Shown: one piece after another, positions 19,086-28,773 of the stretch
Position numbering within the stretch: the first letter of the stretch is position 1
How the letters are laid out: every line of letters begins with the position of its first letter
Source: Leishmania mexicana MHOM/GT/2001/U1103
Lineage: Eukaryota > Euglenozoa > Kinetoplastea > Trypanosomatida > Trypanosomatidae
Length of the DNA: 64,000 bases
NCBI RefSeq assembly: GCF_000234665.1
Contig: NC_018338.1
Span: 1,506,662 to 1,570,661 of the forward strand
Direction of reading: 5' to 3'
Notes under the pieces: generated by a model
Databases searched by the model: none
What the model was told of the DNA's origin: nothing
What the model saw: the letters and a program-made list of their open reading frames with translations, nothing else
Position numbers and translations under genes: made by a program

Positions 19086-22000
19086 ATGAGTTTGTTCACG
19101 CAACGTGGACGCGTCGAGGTCTCCTCGGGCGACAGCGAGCCAGACTCGATCGCCTCCAGCGTCGTTGACTCTGCCGATGAGCTCATCGAAGGGCTCGCTC
19201 GAATGGCCTTGGCCGGACACTACAGCGGTGAACCAAGAGCGTACGAAACGAACCAACTCCTCCAGGGTCGGGGAATGTCACGTCGCCCACGCGAGGTAGC
19301 GGAGACAGGACCTAGCATGGGCTCGTCGCCACACATGACGCCCACGCCTCGCACGATCACTACCCCTCCGGACTATTACGCATGCGCGCGGTCGAACAGA
19401 CAAGGCGGCGCTTTCGTGTCGCCATGCACTTCCCGCGATATGTCCGAAGCGGAAAACGACGCGCGCGCGTTCGAGAAGATGTACCGGCACCTCGCCCGCG
19501 AGTACCTGAGAGGAGACAGTAGCGCCTACCGCGCTGTCAGCGAGACCAAGGCTGCAGGGTGCGTAGAACATGATAATGTGGCCACACGAGGCACTGCGGG
19601 CCCCTCTCCTTCCATGGAGCCCGCCCCCGCGCGCAAGCCACGCCGCAAACCAGACGAACAGGTTGAATCGCGGCTTTTGAAGCCGAACAAGGTTCAACTG
19701 TCCCGACAAGTGGAGAAGTACGAGAGATGCAAGAGGCGCGATGAGGAGGCGCGAAGGTGCCCGAAGCCCGTGCGTGTGTCTGCGGAGGCAGTCAAGCGAG
19801 GGACGCGGCTCTTCCTCGATGCCCAGGCGAGGGCTGAGAACGTGAAGCGGGCGCAAGAGGCCCAGGCGAGGGAGAAGACTGCGCAGGAGACGAAGGAGTG
19901 CACGTTTCACCCTTTCGTGTCGGCCTACGCAGCACGGTTCGCGTCAGATGGGGCGTACTACCCGTTGGAGAGTCGGCTGGAGGACCAGGCCGCGCGCGAC
20001 GAGAAGCGACTGCGGATGCGGCTGGAGCGAATGGTGGAGCGCGAGAAAGAGTGCACCTTCAAACCCACGCTCTCTCCTGGAACTGAGGAACTGATGTCAA
20101 GCCTGCGCCGCCGTCGCCAACGTTGCCATTACCGCCGCTCTTTCCGCACACCAGAGGCTGGCGAACGCGCGAAGAGCAACCGAAGAAGGCGCGCATCACC
20201 TCCGCGACATGAGCCGTTCGAGCCCGGGGAGCGACTGTACCGCGACGGCGGCGAACGTCTCCTGCGTCAGCAGGTGCGACTTCAGAGAGCAGCAGTGAAG
20301 GAACAGCGCCACGTCGTTGGTGGCGGGCTGAGACTCTCTCACGGCGACGCCCAACAGCTGGCCAACCGCTTCACGGCTTGGGCAGCGGCGCGTGCGGCGA
20401 ACCGAGAAGAGCTGCGCATTGCTTTGGAGCGGCAGGAACGCGAAACGCCACGAACCGCCGCCAAGCGAGAGGCGACGGTTCGGCGAGGAGATTGTCTTCT
20501 TCGCGGCAGGTCTTCGTCGAATTCAAAAGGTTCTACAACCGTGCCACGCTTCGCGCAGCTGGCGAGGAGCAGCAGTGATGGCACCTACCCTGCTGCGACT
20601 GGTGCCTCGGCGCCCCTGCAGCTTAATATCAACGACGACTTCGCTTCTTCCGCAGGCTCACTGAGAGCCTGCGTGGAAACTGTCAATCGGGCAGCACCGC
20701 GGCCGCCGTCGAATAGAGCACGCTCGCCATGGCTTCCTTCAGACGTCGTGTGTGCGGCAACGGCCACTAGCTCCCCCCGTAGTCTGGCGGCGCCGGCGGC
20801 ATGTCCTGCGGTGAACGTGTCGGTGCACAAGGAGCTCCTGCGCATCCGCCTTGGTGCTCTCTTTTACAAGTACGCTGTTTCCCCCACAGCTACCGCAGTG
20901 TGCCTCGCGCAAGTCAAGCAGCAGGTCCGCTGCTACTACCCAGAAGACTCCGGCATCGTCGCAGCACTTGCATCGTCCTTCGCGGATCGGCAGCAGCCCA
21001 TCACCAAGACAGAGTTCATGGCAGCGCTCGCGCGCTACGTGGCGCAGTATGGAATACAACCATGGTGTCTGCCCTACCGCAGTGACCCCAACGCGAAAGT
21101 GGCTGTGCCTTACAGTTCGTCAGATGCTTCTGCTGCCGGTTCCGCGGGTGCCGTGACGTCGAATGGGTTGGTGAGCTCCGGTGACTCGCTGGGGGCGATG
21201 GATGGCGACGGGCCTGATTCTACACCGCCACGGGGAGGGACAGGGGCCAGCAGCAATGTGCCGGGTCACTGGAGTGAAGTCGGGTGTTCGGTGGTCGCAC
21301 CTGCAACGGCACGCGCCTCTGAAGACACAAGTGACGAAAAGCCGGTTCGAACGCACATCTACACCGTTCCTCAGCAGACGGACTGCTCTCCCCCGACATC
21401 CGCACCCGCCCCTGTGACGCCAAGCTGTGCTGCAAAGGCAAGCGTGGTGAACGCTGCGGCAACACCGAGGCCTGGAGCCGCCGCTGACAAGCGGAGGGAA
21501 CCTCGTTGCGATAGTTCACAAAGTCGGATTGTCTCGAAAGACACACCGCCAACGAAGATTCCAACCGCGACTGCTGAATTTGTGCGCGGGTATGAGGACC
21601 ATGTGCAGCGGCAGCGTCGCGCTGTCGACCGCGCGCGTGCGGCGAGTGAGGCAGGTCAAAATAAGGCGTCGGAGGAATGCACGTTTCGCCCCACTTTGAC
21701 TCCTCGCAGCGTGGTGCTGAGCGCGATGAATATGGAGAAACGAATGGCCTACGCACGTGAGCTGCAGCTGAGACGACCCGACCTCCACTCGCTCAGCTCT
21801 ACAGAGCAGGCGGAGCGGAGCGGCGACGATGGCTTACCTCGCGCCGCTCCTTCACAGAGAGACGCGCTCGCCTCCACGCCGACACCTCCGCTGACGCCGT
21901 CCACAAAGCACTCGTCAGTGTCGCTCTCCAGCACGTCTCCGCCGTTGGGCTGCAGCCCATCCGTTGAATTGTCGAGTCCATCCTGCAGCACGCCGCGGCA

Positions 22001-22385
22001 CGACAGCGGAAGCGTGTCGTCAAAGCATGCAGCAACACCGTCGCCTTCACATGAGGAGCAGTTCGCCGGGGACGCGGGCACGCGTCGAGCCGTAGCCAAG
22101 CTAGAGCAGTTTCTAAGCGATGTGGCGGGCAAAGGGCGCTCAACGCAAGCCGCACAGGCGGGAGTGAGGGCGCCGCCGCCTTGTCCTCCAATGCACGCTG
22201 GCGTTTCCAGTGTTGTACATGACGGTGCGGCGACTGCGAAGGACGGCACCGATGTGACACAGACGCTTTCCACTGCGCCGTTGTCTTGCTTTTTCGCGAC
22301 GAAACCGGCGCAGGCTATCTTGTGTGCCGAGGAACAGCACCTTGAGTTGCGGCACGCTGTGAAGGCTTCGCGCGTGCCCAACTAA
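19086..22385 (+). CDS. Large basic protein with three CTFxP motifs, function unknown
   Basis: The 1099-residue protein is mostly disordered, rich in Ser, Arg, Ala and Pro, with charged helical stretches likely to form coiled coils (about 190-285, EEARRCPKPVRVSAEAV, AQAREKTAQETKECTF). A short motif recurs three times: KECTFHPFVSAYA (about 270), KECTFKPTLSPG (about 320) and EECTFRPTLTPRS (about 863). Each follows a Lys/Glu/Arg-rich helix. Between residues about 575 and 665 is a more ordered segment (KELLRIRLGALFYKYAVSP, CLAQVKQQVRCYY, KTEFMAALARYVAQYG) that could be an EF-hand-like or other helical module. Similar CTFxPxL motifs occur, to my recollection, in several uncharacterised trypanosomatid proteins of probable cytoskeletal location. 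No function is assigned. ATG 19086 (MSLFTQRGRVEV) follows a C-rich splice tract. Confidence 0.85.
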   Translation: MSLFTQRGRVEVSSGDSEPDSIASSVVDSADELIEGLARMALAGHYSGEPRAYETNQLLQGRGMSRRPREVAETGPSMGSSPHMTPTPRTITTPPDYYACARSNRQGGAFVSPCTSRDMSEAENDARAFEKMYRHLAREYLRGDSSAYRAVSETKAAGCVEHDNVATRGTAGPSPSMEPAPARKPRRKPDEQVESRLLKPNKVQLSRQVEKYERCKRRDEEARRCPKPVRVSAEAVKRGTRLFLDAQARAENVKRAQEAQAREKTAQETKECTFHPFVSAYAARFASDGAYYPLESRLEDQAARDEKRLRMRLERMVEREKECTFKPTLSPGTEELMSSLRRRRQRCHYRRSFRTPEAGERAKSNRRRRASPPRHEPFEPGERLYRDGGERLLRQQVRLQRAAVKEQRHVVGGGLRLSHGDAQQLANRFTAWAAARAANREELRIALERQERETPRTAAKREATVRRGDCLLRGRSSSNSKGSTTVPRFAQLARSSSDGTYPAATGASAPLQLNINDDFASSAGSLRACVETVNRAAPRPPSNRARSPWLPSDVVCAATATSSPRSLAAPAACPAVNVSVHKELLRIRLGALFYKYAVSPTATAVCLAQVKQQVRCYYPEDSGIVAALASSFADRQQPITKTEFMAALARYVAQYGIQPWCLPYRSDPNAKVAVPYSSSDASAAGSAGAVTSNGLVSSGDSLGAMDGDGPDSTPPRGGTGASSNVPGHWSEVGCSVVAPATARASEDTSDEKPVRTHIYTVPQQTDCSPPTSAPAPVTPSCAAKASVVNAAATPRPGAAADKRREPRCDSSQSRIVSKDTPPTKIPTATAEFVRGYEDHVQRQRRAVDRARAASEAGQNKASEECTFRPTLTPRSVVLSAMNMEKRMAYARELQLRRPDLHSLSSTEQAERSGDDGLPRAAPSQRDALASTPTPPLTPSTKHSSVSLSSTSPPLGCSPSVELSSPSCSTPRHDSGSVSSKHAATPSPSHEEQFAGDAGTRRAVAKLEQFLSDVAGKGRSTQAAQAGVRAPPPCPPMHAGVSSVVHDGAATAKDGTDVTQTLSTAPLSCFFATKPAQAILCAEEQHLELRHAVKASRVPN

Positions 22386-23425
22386 GAGACAGTGAGTGCG
22401 GCGAGTGTGTGCTTGTCCGCAGCTCCTTTCTTTTCCTTTCGCAACGCGTCTTCTGCCTCTGGATGTCTGCTCTGCAGTCGTGTCTCGGGACCGCCATTCG
22501 CCTCTCATGAGAACACAGGCTCGCCTCCGCGTCGCTGATGCGGGCGCGCAGCGCGTAGGGGAGGGATGAGTCAGACAGATAGGGGGAGGGGAAAAGGGGG
22601 TGGGGGGTGACTGGATAGCTACACGACCCCCCCCCCAGTGCAACGGCGTCTTCGCCCCAGCGCCTGGTACGCAGCCAACCACAGACAAGCGCGCACTGAT
22701 CGCACAGTTCCCAGAGAGGCTCAGCGTGGCATATTCTTCTTGCCGTTTTTCGTTTCTTTTTCCCCCATGCTCGCTCTGCCTCGTCGTGGCGTGCTTTTTT
22801 CACCTTTCCGATTAGAAACGAATGCATACGGCTTCCAAGGGCCACCCTGCCAAAGGCACAAGGCTTGCGATCGGGTGGACGCATGTGAATTCCATGATGA
22901 AGCAGGTGGGGAAGGGGGGGCGGTACGTGTTCCAGGCGAGCTTCCTCCTCTCCTGCTCACTCCACGATTTCCACCTCTCCAGGGAGGAACGTGGGAGGGC
23001 CTCTCGACGGCTTCAAATACGCCCATACACGCAACGGCCAACGGAGCAGCCAATCTTTTGCATTGTCCTCACAGAGAAGGCCCCTCTCCTCCTCCCCCCA
23101 CACACATGCTTCCTTTTCGTTCTGGCTTCTGCAGGTTGCCAATCTCGGCTTGCTTCTGGTTTCTCTCGCTCCGCTCCTTATGGACGCTTCTCTTTCCGCT
23201 CCCTCTGTATCCATGACTTCCTCGTTGCTCCCGCTCCATCATCCGTGACGCACGCACGACCTCCTATTATCTGCACGCGTGCGTAGCCGCAGCCCAACCA
23301 AGCTGCACACATACACATACACGCGCAAGCGAAATTTTTGCAAGCGCGTGACCTGGACTGACTTGAAGCGCCTTTGTGCTTCACTCTCCGAAGCGTCGAA
23401 CGAAGCCATTTTTGACCACGTCGCT
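22386..23425. other. Spacer between the CTFxP-motif gene and SF3B5
   Basis: No gene is supported. G-rich and C-rich runs lie at about 22578-22635 and 22913-22921. A pyrimidine-rich block follows at about 23150-23240. Confidence 0.55.
23150..23286 (+). promoter_or_regulatory. Predicted trans-splice region of SF3B5 mRNA
   Basis: A long pyrimidine-rich block (about 23150-23240) precedes an AG at 23285-23286. The 5' UTR to ATG 23426 would be about 140 nt. Confidence 0.35.
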
Positions 23426-23680
23426 ATGGGTGACCCGTTTGTGCGGCCAGGGCTGGAGTATGCTCCGCACGTGGAGCAGGTTCTGCTGAAGCACGAGGGA
23501 ACCATGACGCTGGAGACCACCAAGGATGACTGGATGCGGTACCAGCACCGCGACACACTTGCGGCCATCATTGAGCACCGCGACCAGCTCGAGTACCTGT
23601 GTATTGCAGAGAACCTGCCCCCTGCCAAGATGGAGAGAATTTTGTTAGAGCGCATGGTGGACCCGATCGCAAAGCGCTGA
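23426..23680 (+). CDS. SF3B5: Splicing factor 3B subunit 5 (SF3b10)
   Basis: The 84-residue protein matches the small SF3b subunit SF3B5/Ysf3 along its length. HVEQVLLKHEGT corresponds to the start of the human protein, followed by TTKDDWMRYQHRDT, EYLCIAENLPPAK and LLERMVDP. In the human protein the equivalent segments are T-K-x-x-W-L-x-x-Q-H-R-D-S, Y-F-A-I-A-E-N and L-M-E-K-M-x-x-P. The length (human about 86) also fits. SF3b is part of the U2 snRNP. In trypanosomatids it would serve trans-splicing of all mRNAs and the very few cis-introns. The longer frame upstream starts with GTG and codes an unrelated low-complexity stretch, so ATG 23426 (MGDPFVRPGL) is the start. Confidence 0.9.
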   Translation: MGDPFVRPGLEYAPHVEQVLLKHEGTMTLETTKDDWMRYQHRDTLAAIIEHRDQLEYLCIAENLPPAKMERILLERMVDPIAKR

Positions 23681-24147
23681 TGTGCGCAGAGGTTGCGGGA
23701 CGCTTATTCTTTGGATGCGTGGGGCTGCCCTTGAAGCCACGTATGCGTACAGCGTACATGATCGCCGCTGTGTATCTTCACCTGCTTGTTTGTCGGATGT
23801 GTGACCTTATGGCGTGCCAGAGGGGGGGGGGGCGTGCGCCGAGTATGGACTCGATGGATTGAGCCGCAGACTAGGAGTAAACTTCCCCTACAGAGAGAAA
23901 AAGAAACGTGACAAAAAGTGAGGCGACTGCGAAGGGAAAGAAGAGGGGGATTAGCGTGCCCACTTGATGGTCGGGGAGGAGTGCAAGTATTCCTACTCGT
24001 CAGCTGCAACGGCCGCGGGTGGAGTATATATATATATATTTGTGCTTGTATGAAAGACAACTCGGGATAGATTGGCGTCAGTACGCTTGGAAAGGTTGTC
24101 TCCGCACCGCTCCTCCGCCTAGCTGCTTTTTCTTCTTCCCGGCATGT
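23681..24147. other. Spacer downstream of SF3B5
   Basis: Contains a run of 11 G (about 23822-23832) and an AT dinucleotide tract (about 24025-24040), then leads into the retroposon-like element. Confidence 0.55.
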
Positions 24148-24730
24148 CCCCTGCTGACCGAGGGGGGGGAGGGCACATCTCAGCACGTGGTGCACCACGG
24201 TCCAGTATCCCCGCCTCCACACGGTGTGGAGGAGCCAAGGAGCCCCTTGCTCTATCCCTGCCCACTGCCGAACCACTTCTGGTGGTGACAGGGCCAAGCA
24301 CCCAACGACACAGTGAATCTAGAGCGGTGTATCGCGATCGATGTCGGCGGTTCAGGCCCTGGTTGGGTTCAGAGCAACCTGCGACAACGCACAGATTTCG
24401 TGCTACTCACAAGATAGGCAGAACGTCAGCGTGACTCGAGCGTGTCTCACACCCTGCCCTCACAGTGTGTAGCTGTGAATAACCGGAGCGTCACCCCGAT
24501 GGCGGGGGAGGTGCACCAGGTGGCGACGAGCATGATGGGGGAGCGGCTGGTGAGTAGTGCTCGAGGCAGAGGACCGTGTTGAGAGGACTGTGCCGGCGCA
24601 AGGCTGTAAAGCGTCTCTAAGGCTGCCTCGTACGACGCGACGGGGGCCTGTGATAGGCCCATGGATGATGGGGTGGAGTTGGATTCGTGTGGTATGACAG
24701 AAAGGGGACGCGTTGCGAAGCAAAAAAAAA
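24148..24730 (+). mobile_element. SIDER2-like short degenerate retroposon
   Basis: About 0.58 kb with no gene ends in nine A at 24722-24730 after GGGACGCGTTGCGAAGC, the form of a 3' poly(A)-tailed retroposon. Near its left end (about 24179-24211) is CAGCACGTGGTGCACCACGG followed by TCCAGTATCCC. This resembles, from memory, the conserved 79-bp signature shared by the trypanosomatid ingi, L1Tc and SIDER retroposons. Internal text such as CTTCTGGTGGTGACAGGGCC also fits Leishmania SIDER2 as I recall it. The left boundary is approximate. SIDER2 elements in 3' UTRs have been linked to mRNA instability, and this one would lie in the 3' UTR of SF3B5. It has no coding capacity. No target-site duplication could be defined. 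Confidence 0.65.
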
Positions 24731-24824
24731 TTGCCGGCATGGCTTTCCAGTGATTTCTGCCGACGCACGCTGCTCTACCATGAGGTGGTGCAGTGGCGCT
24801 TTGACCCTCATGTTCTCATTACCG

Positions 24825-24943
24825 CCTCTTCACCTTCTCTTGTCTGCACTGATACTCGAACTGTGTTTCCGTGTTCTGGCTCTCTGTTTTTCTTCACGCG
24901 CGCGCCCAAACACACACACACACACACTCACACGCATGCGTAG
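24825..24943 (+). promoter_or_regulatory. Predicted trans-splice acceptor of the SseB-domain mRNA
   Basis: A pyrimidine-rich stretch (about 24825-24895) and a CA tract (24909-24930) precede AG at 24942-24943. This acceptor lies after the ATG at 24936, so translation would start at the next ATG, 24990. Confidence 0.4.
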
Positions 24944-24989
24944 CGGCAAGTGGTGTTTTCATTCACGAGGCGGTGTGCGCGCGACCAAG

Positions 24990-26435
24990 ATGCGATTCGG
25001 AGCGCGCTGCTGTTGCTGCTACGTTGGCAGTGCGCTCGCACGGTCGCCGAGCCTCCCCACCGCACCTGCCTGTGGCGGCGCATGTTGTGTCTCCCTTACG
25101 CAGCGTCGACACCAGACGTACGTGCCGAACAAAGGGTATCGGCAACAACCCACCGTCCCGGATCGCATGAAAGATGCAATGTCCACCTTTGGCGTAGATA
25201 TGCACAACGTGAGCGCCGACGAGGACCCCCCGTACGTCCAGGAGCATCAGCGGCAGCGGATGGTGCAGGACATCATGTCCAGTTCGCAGAACCTGAAGAG
25301 CTTGTCCAAGATGGACCGTCTGCGGTTGGCGCTCGATCAGGTACGCAACGAACCTGCTGGGCATGAGAAGTGGAACGAGGTGTACCTGTTCCTGCGCACG
25401 ACGGAGATGTGCACGGAGGTACTGGCGAACGAATCGGACGTGTTCCCGAAAGGCAAGAAGCTCTGGATCGAGATTGAGCAGTGCGAGGAGAAGCGGGTGC
25501 CGGGGCTGATGGTGCTGCCGAACGGGATGCCGGTGCTGCCCATTTTCACCATGGAGGAGTACATGGATTCGTACTTCTCGCGCACGAACGTGTACGACTC
25601 GTGCTGGTTTCCTGTGCCGCGCAGCGGGACGCAATGGGAGGAGTTCTGCAAGCTTCCTTTTCCTGTGTGTGTCACCGGGAACATTCAGCACTTTAGCACC
25701 CTGGCGACGGTGGCCCTCGGCAGCCACCAGCTCGGTATTCTCGTCAATCCGGGCATGCGTTCCAGCAAGTTTATCACCTACCCCGAGATGGTCACCCTAA
25801 CGCAGCAGAGACAGCAAAAGAGAAAAAACCGCCGACTGGCGGTGACGCCGGCTACCAGCGCGGACGGCAGCACCGCTGCCGCTCCCGGAGAAGAGCGGCT
25901 CTTTGACGAGAACTTGATGATGACCTTCGACACCAATAAGCTGCCATTGAAACGTCTCGAGCCACAGGACCTTGCGGCCTGCATAGCGCAGCGGCCGCCA
26001 ATTCCACCAGTTGCGGAGCTCGAGCTGCACCTGCTGCTGCACGTGTATCCCGAGATCGAGGCTGTCTACATCCGCACTGTTGATCGGCCGCGGTGGCGAA
26101 GAATGTTAGGGGCGTCGGAGAAGATGACGCAGATCGATGTTGTCTGCTGCCCTTCCCGCAAGCCGGACAAGAGCTTCTTTGAACACCTGCAGCAGTGGAG
26201 CTTCATGAAAGAGTTCAACAGCGACGTGCACGTGGAGCTGACGAGCCAGGCCCCGGCGCAGGAGGGCTCTACAGATTCCTTCATGCGCATATACTCAAAC
26301 GAGGTTGATGGTAGGCTACTACGGTCCATGGCCACCTTCAAAGGACGCACTCTGGCCGACCAACTCGGCTTCAACGATCCCATCACAGACGGCCAGGGCA
26401 ACAAGCCGTACGAGCGCTACGTTAGCTATTTTTGA
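24990..26435 (+). CDS. SseB-domain protein, probably mitochondrial
   Basis: The 481-residue protein starts MRFGARCCCCYVGSALARSP and is rich in Arg, Ser, Ala and Cys without acidic residues for about 60 positions, which suggests a mitochondrial presequence. Residues about 113-270 resemble the N-terminal SseB domain (also in bacterial enhanced-serine-sensitivity proteins): an early helix, LPIFTMEEYMDSYF, and LGILVNPGMRSSKFITYPEM, which matches the family's pattern of G-[IL]-x-[IL]-N-P-G. A later segment (ELHLLLHVYPEIEAVYIRTV, then DRPRW and IDVVCCPS) resembles the C-terminal SseB half. The function of SseB proteins is poorly known. In trypanosomatids mitoribosome or RNA-processing complexes contain many such lineage-specific subunits, but this is only a suggestion. 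Earlier in-frame ATGs exist (24936), and the frame runs back into the retroposon tail. Confidence 0.75.
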   Translation: MRFGARCCCCYVGSALARSPSLPTAPACGGACCVSLTQRRHQTYVPNKGYRQQPTVPDRMKDAMSTFGVDMHNVSADEDPPYVQEHQRQRMVQDIMSSSQNLKSLSKMDRLRLALDQVRNEPAGHEKWNEVYLFLRTTEMCTEVLANESDVFPKGKKLWIEIEQCEEKRVPGLMVLPNGMPVLPIFTMEEYMDSYFSRTNVYDSCWFPVPRSGTQWEEFCKLPFPVCVTGNIQHFSTLATVALGSHQLGILVNPGMRSSKFITYPEMVTLTQQRQQKRKNRRLAVTPATSADGSTAAAPGEERLFDENLMMTFDTNKLPLKRLEPQDLAACIAQRPPIPPVAELELHLLLHVYPEIEAVYIRTVDRPRWRRMLGASEKMTQIDVVCCPSRKPDKSFFEHLQQWSFMKEFNSDVHVELTSQAPAQEGSTDSFMRIYSNEVDGRLLRSMATFKGRTLADQLGFNDPITDGQGNKPYERYVSYF

Positions 26436-27299
26436 GAGGCGCCGATGACCACGGTGGGGAGGGGGCAAGGATCAAACACGTGCGAAGGCGTTCGCAGTAA
26501 CGAAGAAGAGAGAGCGTGTTGATCTCTTTTTCTTTGTTTCTCGTTTTCGTTCTCCTCGCATCTCCGTTGCAGCCGTCGGCGATGGCGCGAGAAATGGAGA
26601 GGCAGAGCGCCGACTTGTGAGTCGGTTGAAGGGGCCTTTTTCTTGCTTTTGGGTGCGTTACAGTTGGAGGTTTCGACTGCCGGCGTGGAGCCGCATGGCC
26701 ACTGCTGCTTAGATGAGGAGCGAAGAGCCGAAAAGGTGGTGGGGGAGGGAGGGAGGGAGGGAGGAAGAGCATCCCTCAAGAGCCAGTGCGAAAACGGCGA
26801 TGGCGCATCAACGACAGCGACAGGCAAAGCGAAGCGTGCGCTCTACCGCTGCGGCTTCAGAATATAGATGATGTGCGGGCGTGCGCGGCGACACCTGAGG
26901 ATGGAGGCGCGGTCGGCGCAAACAGGGGGAGTTGTCGCTCTCTCTGTCTCTTACCGTGGTGCTGTATCGTGTGTGCACCACCGTAGAACTTATCAGATCT
27001 TGGCGTGTGCAATGGGCAACATGGTCTGCTTGAATGCTCCTCATCCTGTCTCCGTCCTATCTCTTTCGCGCGACTACACCGATTCCTTCATCCTCTCTGC
27101 CATCATATCACCCCGTTCTCTCTCTCTGTGTATCTATGTATGTGTATGCAAACCTTCTGCATCTCTGCGCACGCGCCTCCACTGCATGGTGCGGGGTATG
27201 CAAGCCTACCCAGGGTTGTCTTCAAGAAGAACATCGAAAAAAACGTTACCACCAAGTTGCAGTGACGACACGAGACTCTCTCCGATTTTCTCTTGGACC
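26436..27299. other. Spacer between the SseB-domain gene and HDDC2
   Basis: No separate gene is supported. A GGGA-type repeat is at about 26741-26764. An open frame continuous with HDDC2 begins at ATG 26868, but its first 144 codons are low-complexity and cross pyrimidine tracts (about 27040-27135), so it is treated as 5' UTR. Confidence 0.5.
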
Positions 27300-27920
27300 A
27301 TGTCGTTCACGAAGGGCTCCAGGGCGGCTCAGGATGTTATCAGCTTCCTGCACACTGTGGGGCGTCTCAAGGACACGGCTCGGCGGGGCTGGGTGGAAAA
27401 CCAGATTTGCAGTCCGGAGTCAGTTAGTGACCACATGTACCGCATGTCGCTCATGTGCATGATGTGCCCTGACACCTCGCTGAACCGGGACAGGATGATC
27501 AGGATGGCGCTCTGCCACGATACGGGAGAGAGCATTATCGGCGACATCTCTCCCGCCATGAAAGTCCCCAAGGCGGTAAAGAAGCAGCAGGAGTCGCGGG
27601 CGGTGCAGGACTTGTGCAAGCTCGTGTCGTCCTCGCCGAACACGACCTTTAGCAAGGAGTTGGGCGAGTTGTTTGAAGAGTACGAGGCGCAGGAGACCGC
27701 CGAGTCGCACTTCGTAAAGGACATGGACCTACTGGAGATGGTTGTGCAGGCGCACAGCTACGAGTCCGTGAACCCTGGGAAGGACCTTGGCAGCTTCTTC
27801 CGGTCCGGTGCCAACATCCACCACCCATGGGCCCGCGCCATATATGAGACGCTTCTCGAGACGCGTCCGTACTTGGCATCTAAGAAAGCGGAGCAGGCTA
27901 AGGAAGCGTCGAACACGTGA
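27300..27920 (+). CDS. HD-domain 5'-deoxynucleotidase, HDDC2/YfbR family
   Basis: The 206-residue protein is a compact HD-domain phosphohydrolase. It has the family's metal-binding set: His45 in SVSDHMYRMS, His73-Asp74 in MALCHDTGE, and Asp141 in FVKDMDLLEM. GESIIGDISP after the HD pair is characteristic of HDDC2 and YfbR. These enzymes remove the 5'-phosphate from deoxynucleoside monophosphates, and a nucleotide-salvage or pool-control role is inferred. Length agrees with human HDDC2 (about 204). ATG 27300 (MSFTKGSRAAQ) was preferred over the upstream in-frame ATG 26868 because the extra 144 residues are low-complexity and unrelated to the family. Confidence 0.9.
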   Translation: MSFTKGSRAAQDVISFLHTVGRLKDTARRGWVENQICSPESVSDHMYRMSLMCMMCPDTSLNRDRMIRMALCHDTGESIIGDISPAMKVPKAVKKQQESRAVQDLCKLVSSSPNTTFSKELGELFEEYEAQETAESHFVKDMDLLEMVVQAHSYESVNPGKDLGSFFRSGANIHHPWARAIYETLLETRPYLASKKAEQAKEASNT

Positions 27921-28773
27921 AGAGGTTGGTCGGCTACGCGCGCCGAGCGCTCGTGCTTCATGTTGTCCTGCGCTCGTGTGCCCTTTCCTACGTACTTGAA
28001 GACGTGGCAGGTGCGCAGACCTGTGAGGCGCCAGGCCGCGTGCGTTAATCGGCTCCTGTGACAAGAGAGCTGTTTCCTTTCCCACACAAGAGCAGCGCTG
28101 GAGAAGCAAGTGCAATTCTCCTCGATGGTGTTTTATGCGCTCTCGCTGCCTCACGCGCACCCATGTCCATCTCCCTTCAACCCCAAGCCTGATCGCAAAG
28201 GGGGGGGGACGACGGTGGCGTGGACTGCCGGAGTGCGTCGCGTGGCTCTGTGGTTGCAGCAGCGTTAGCGCCCCCCCTCCCTCTTTCGTCCCCCCTCCTC
28301 GCCTAGCGGCCGGGGATGCACCCTTGGCTGCGTCTGCCCTGTACATGTCAACAAAAAAAATCCCCGCAGTGCATGCCCCCGCACCACCGTCTCTTTATCT
28401 TCTTGTGATTCTCTTTTCCACTTCTTCTCCTTCGTCTCCTCGGGTGGGGCTGCCGCGCGCGTGTACACGTGCAGCCCTTTCGTGCTCCACACTCATCGCC
28501 CCGTGGTGTGAGGGTACCCGTCGACCCACGACGCGTAGGCAGAGATGCAGTGTTTCCTCTGTGCTGGTGACCTGGTTACCTCGTTTCACACGGCCACATC
28601 TTGACGCATGTTCTTGGCGCCCCGCTCTATCGACCATCGTTTCTTCACCATTTTCTCTTTAGCACCGATACACACGAACGCGCCGACAGGCACACACACA
28701 CACACACACACACACACGTACGTCGATACAGAGGCTTTCTTTCCAATAAGTTTTGTGGAGGCCGCTGCTGAGA
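27921..28773. other. Spacer between HDDC2 and the 1053-residue protein gene
   Basis: No gene is supported. A run of G (about 28201-28209), mixed C/T blocks and a CA repeat (about 28690-28717) are visible. Confidence 0.55.
28630..28662 (+). promoter_or_regulatory. Predicted trans-splice acceptor of the 1053-residue protein mRNA
   Basis: TTTCTTCACCATTTTCTCTTT is followed at once by AG at 28661-28662. A CA repeat fills part of the resulting 5' UTR of about 110 nt. Confidence 0.55.

Noticed and set aside
26868..27299. N-terminal extension of the HDDC2 gene
   Set aside because: The 144 extra residues are low-complexity, cross candidate splice tracts and have no counterpart in the family.
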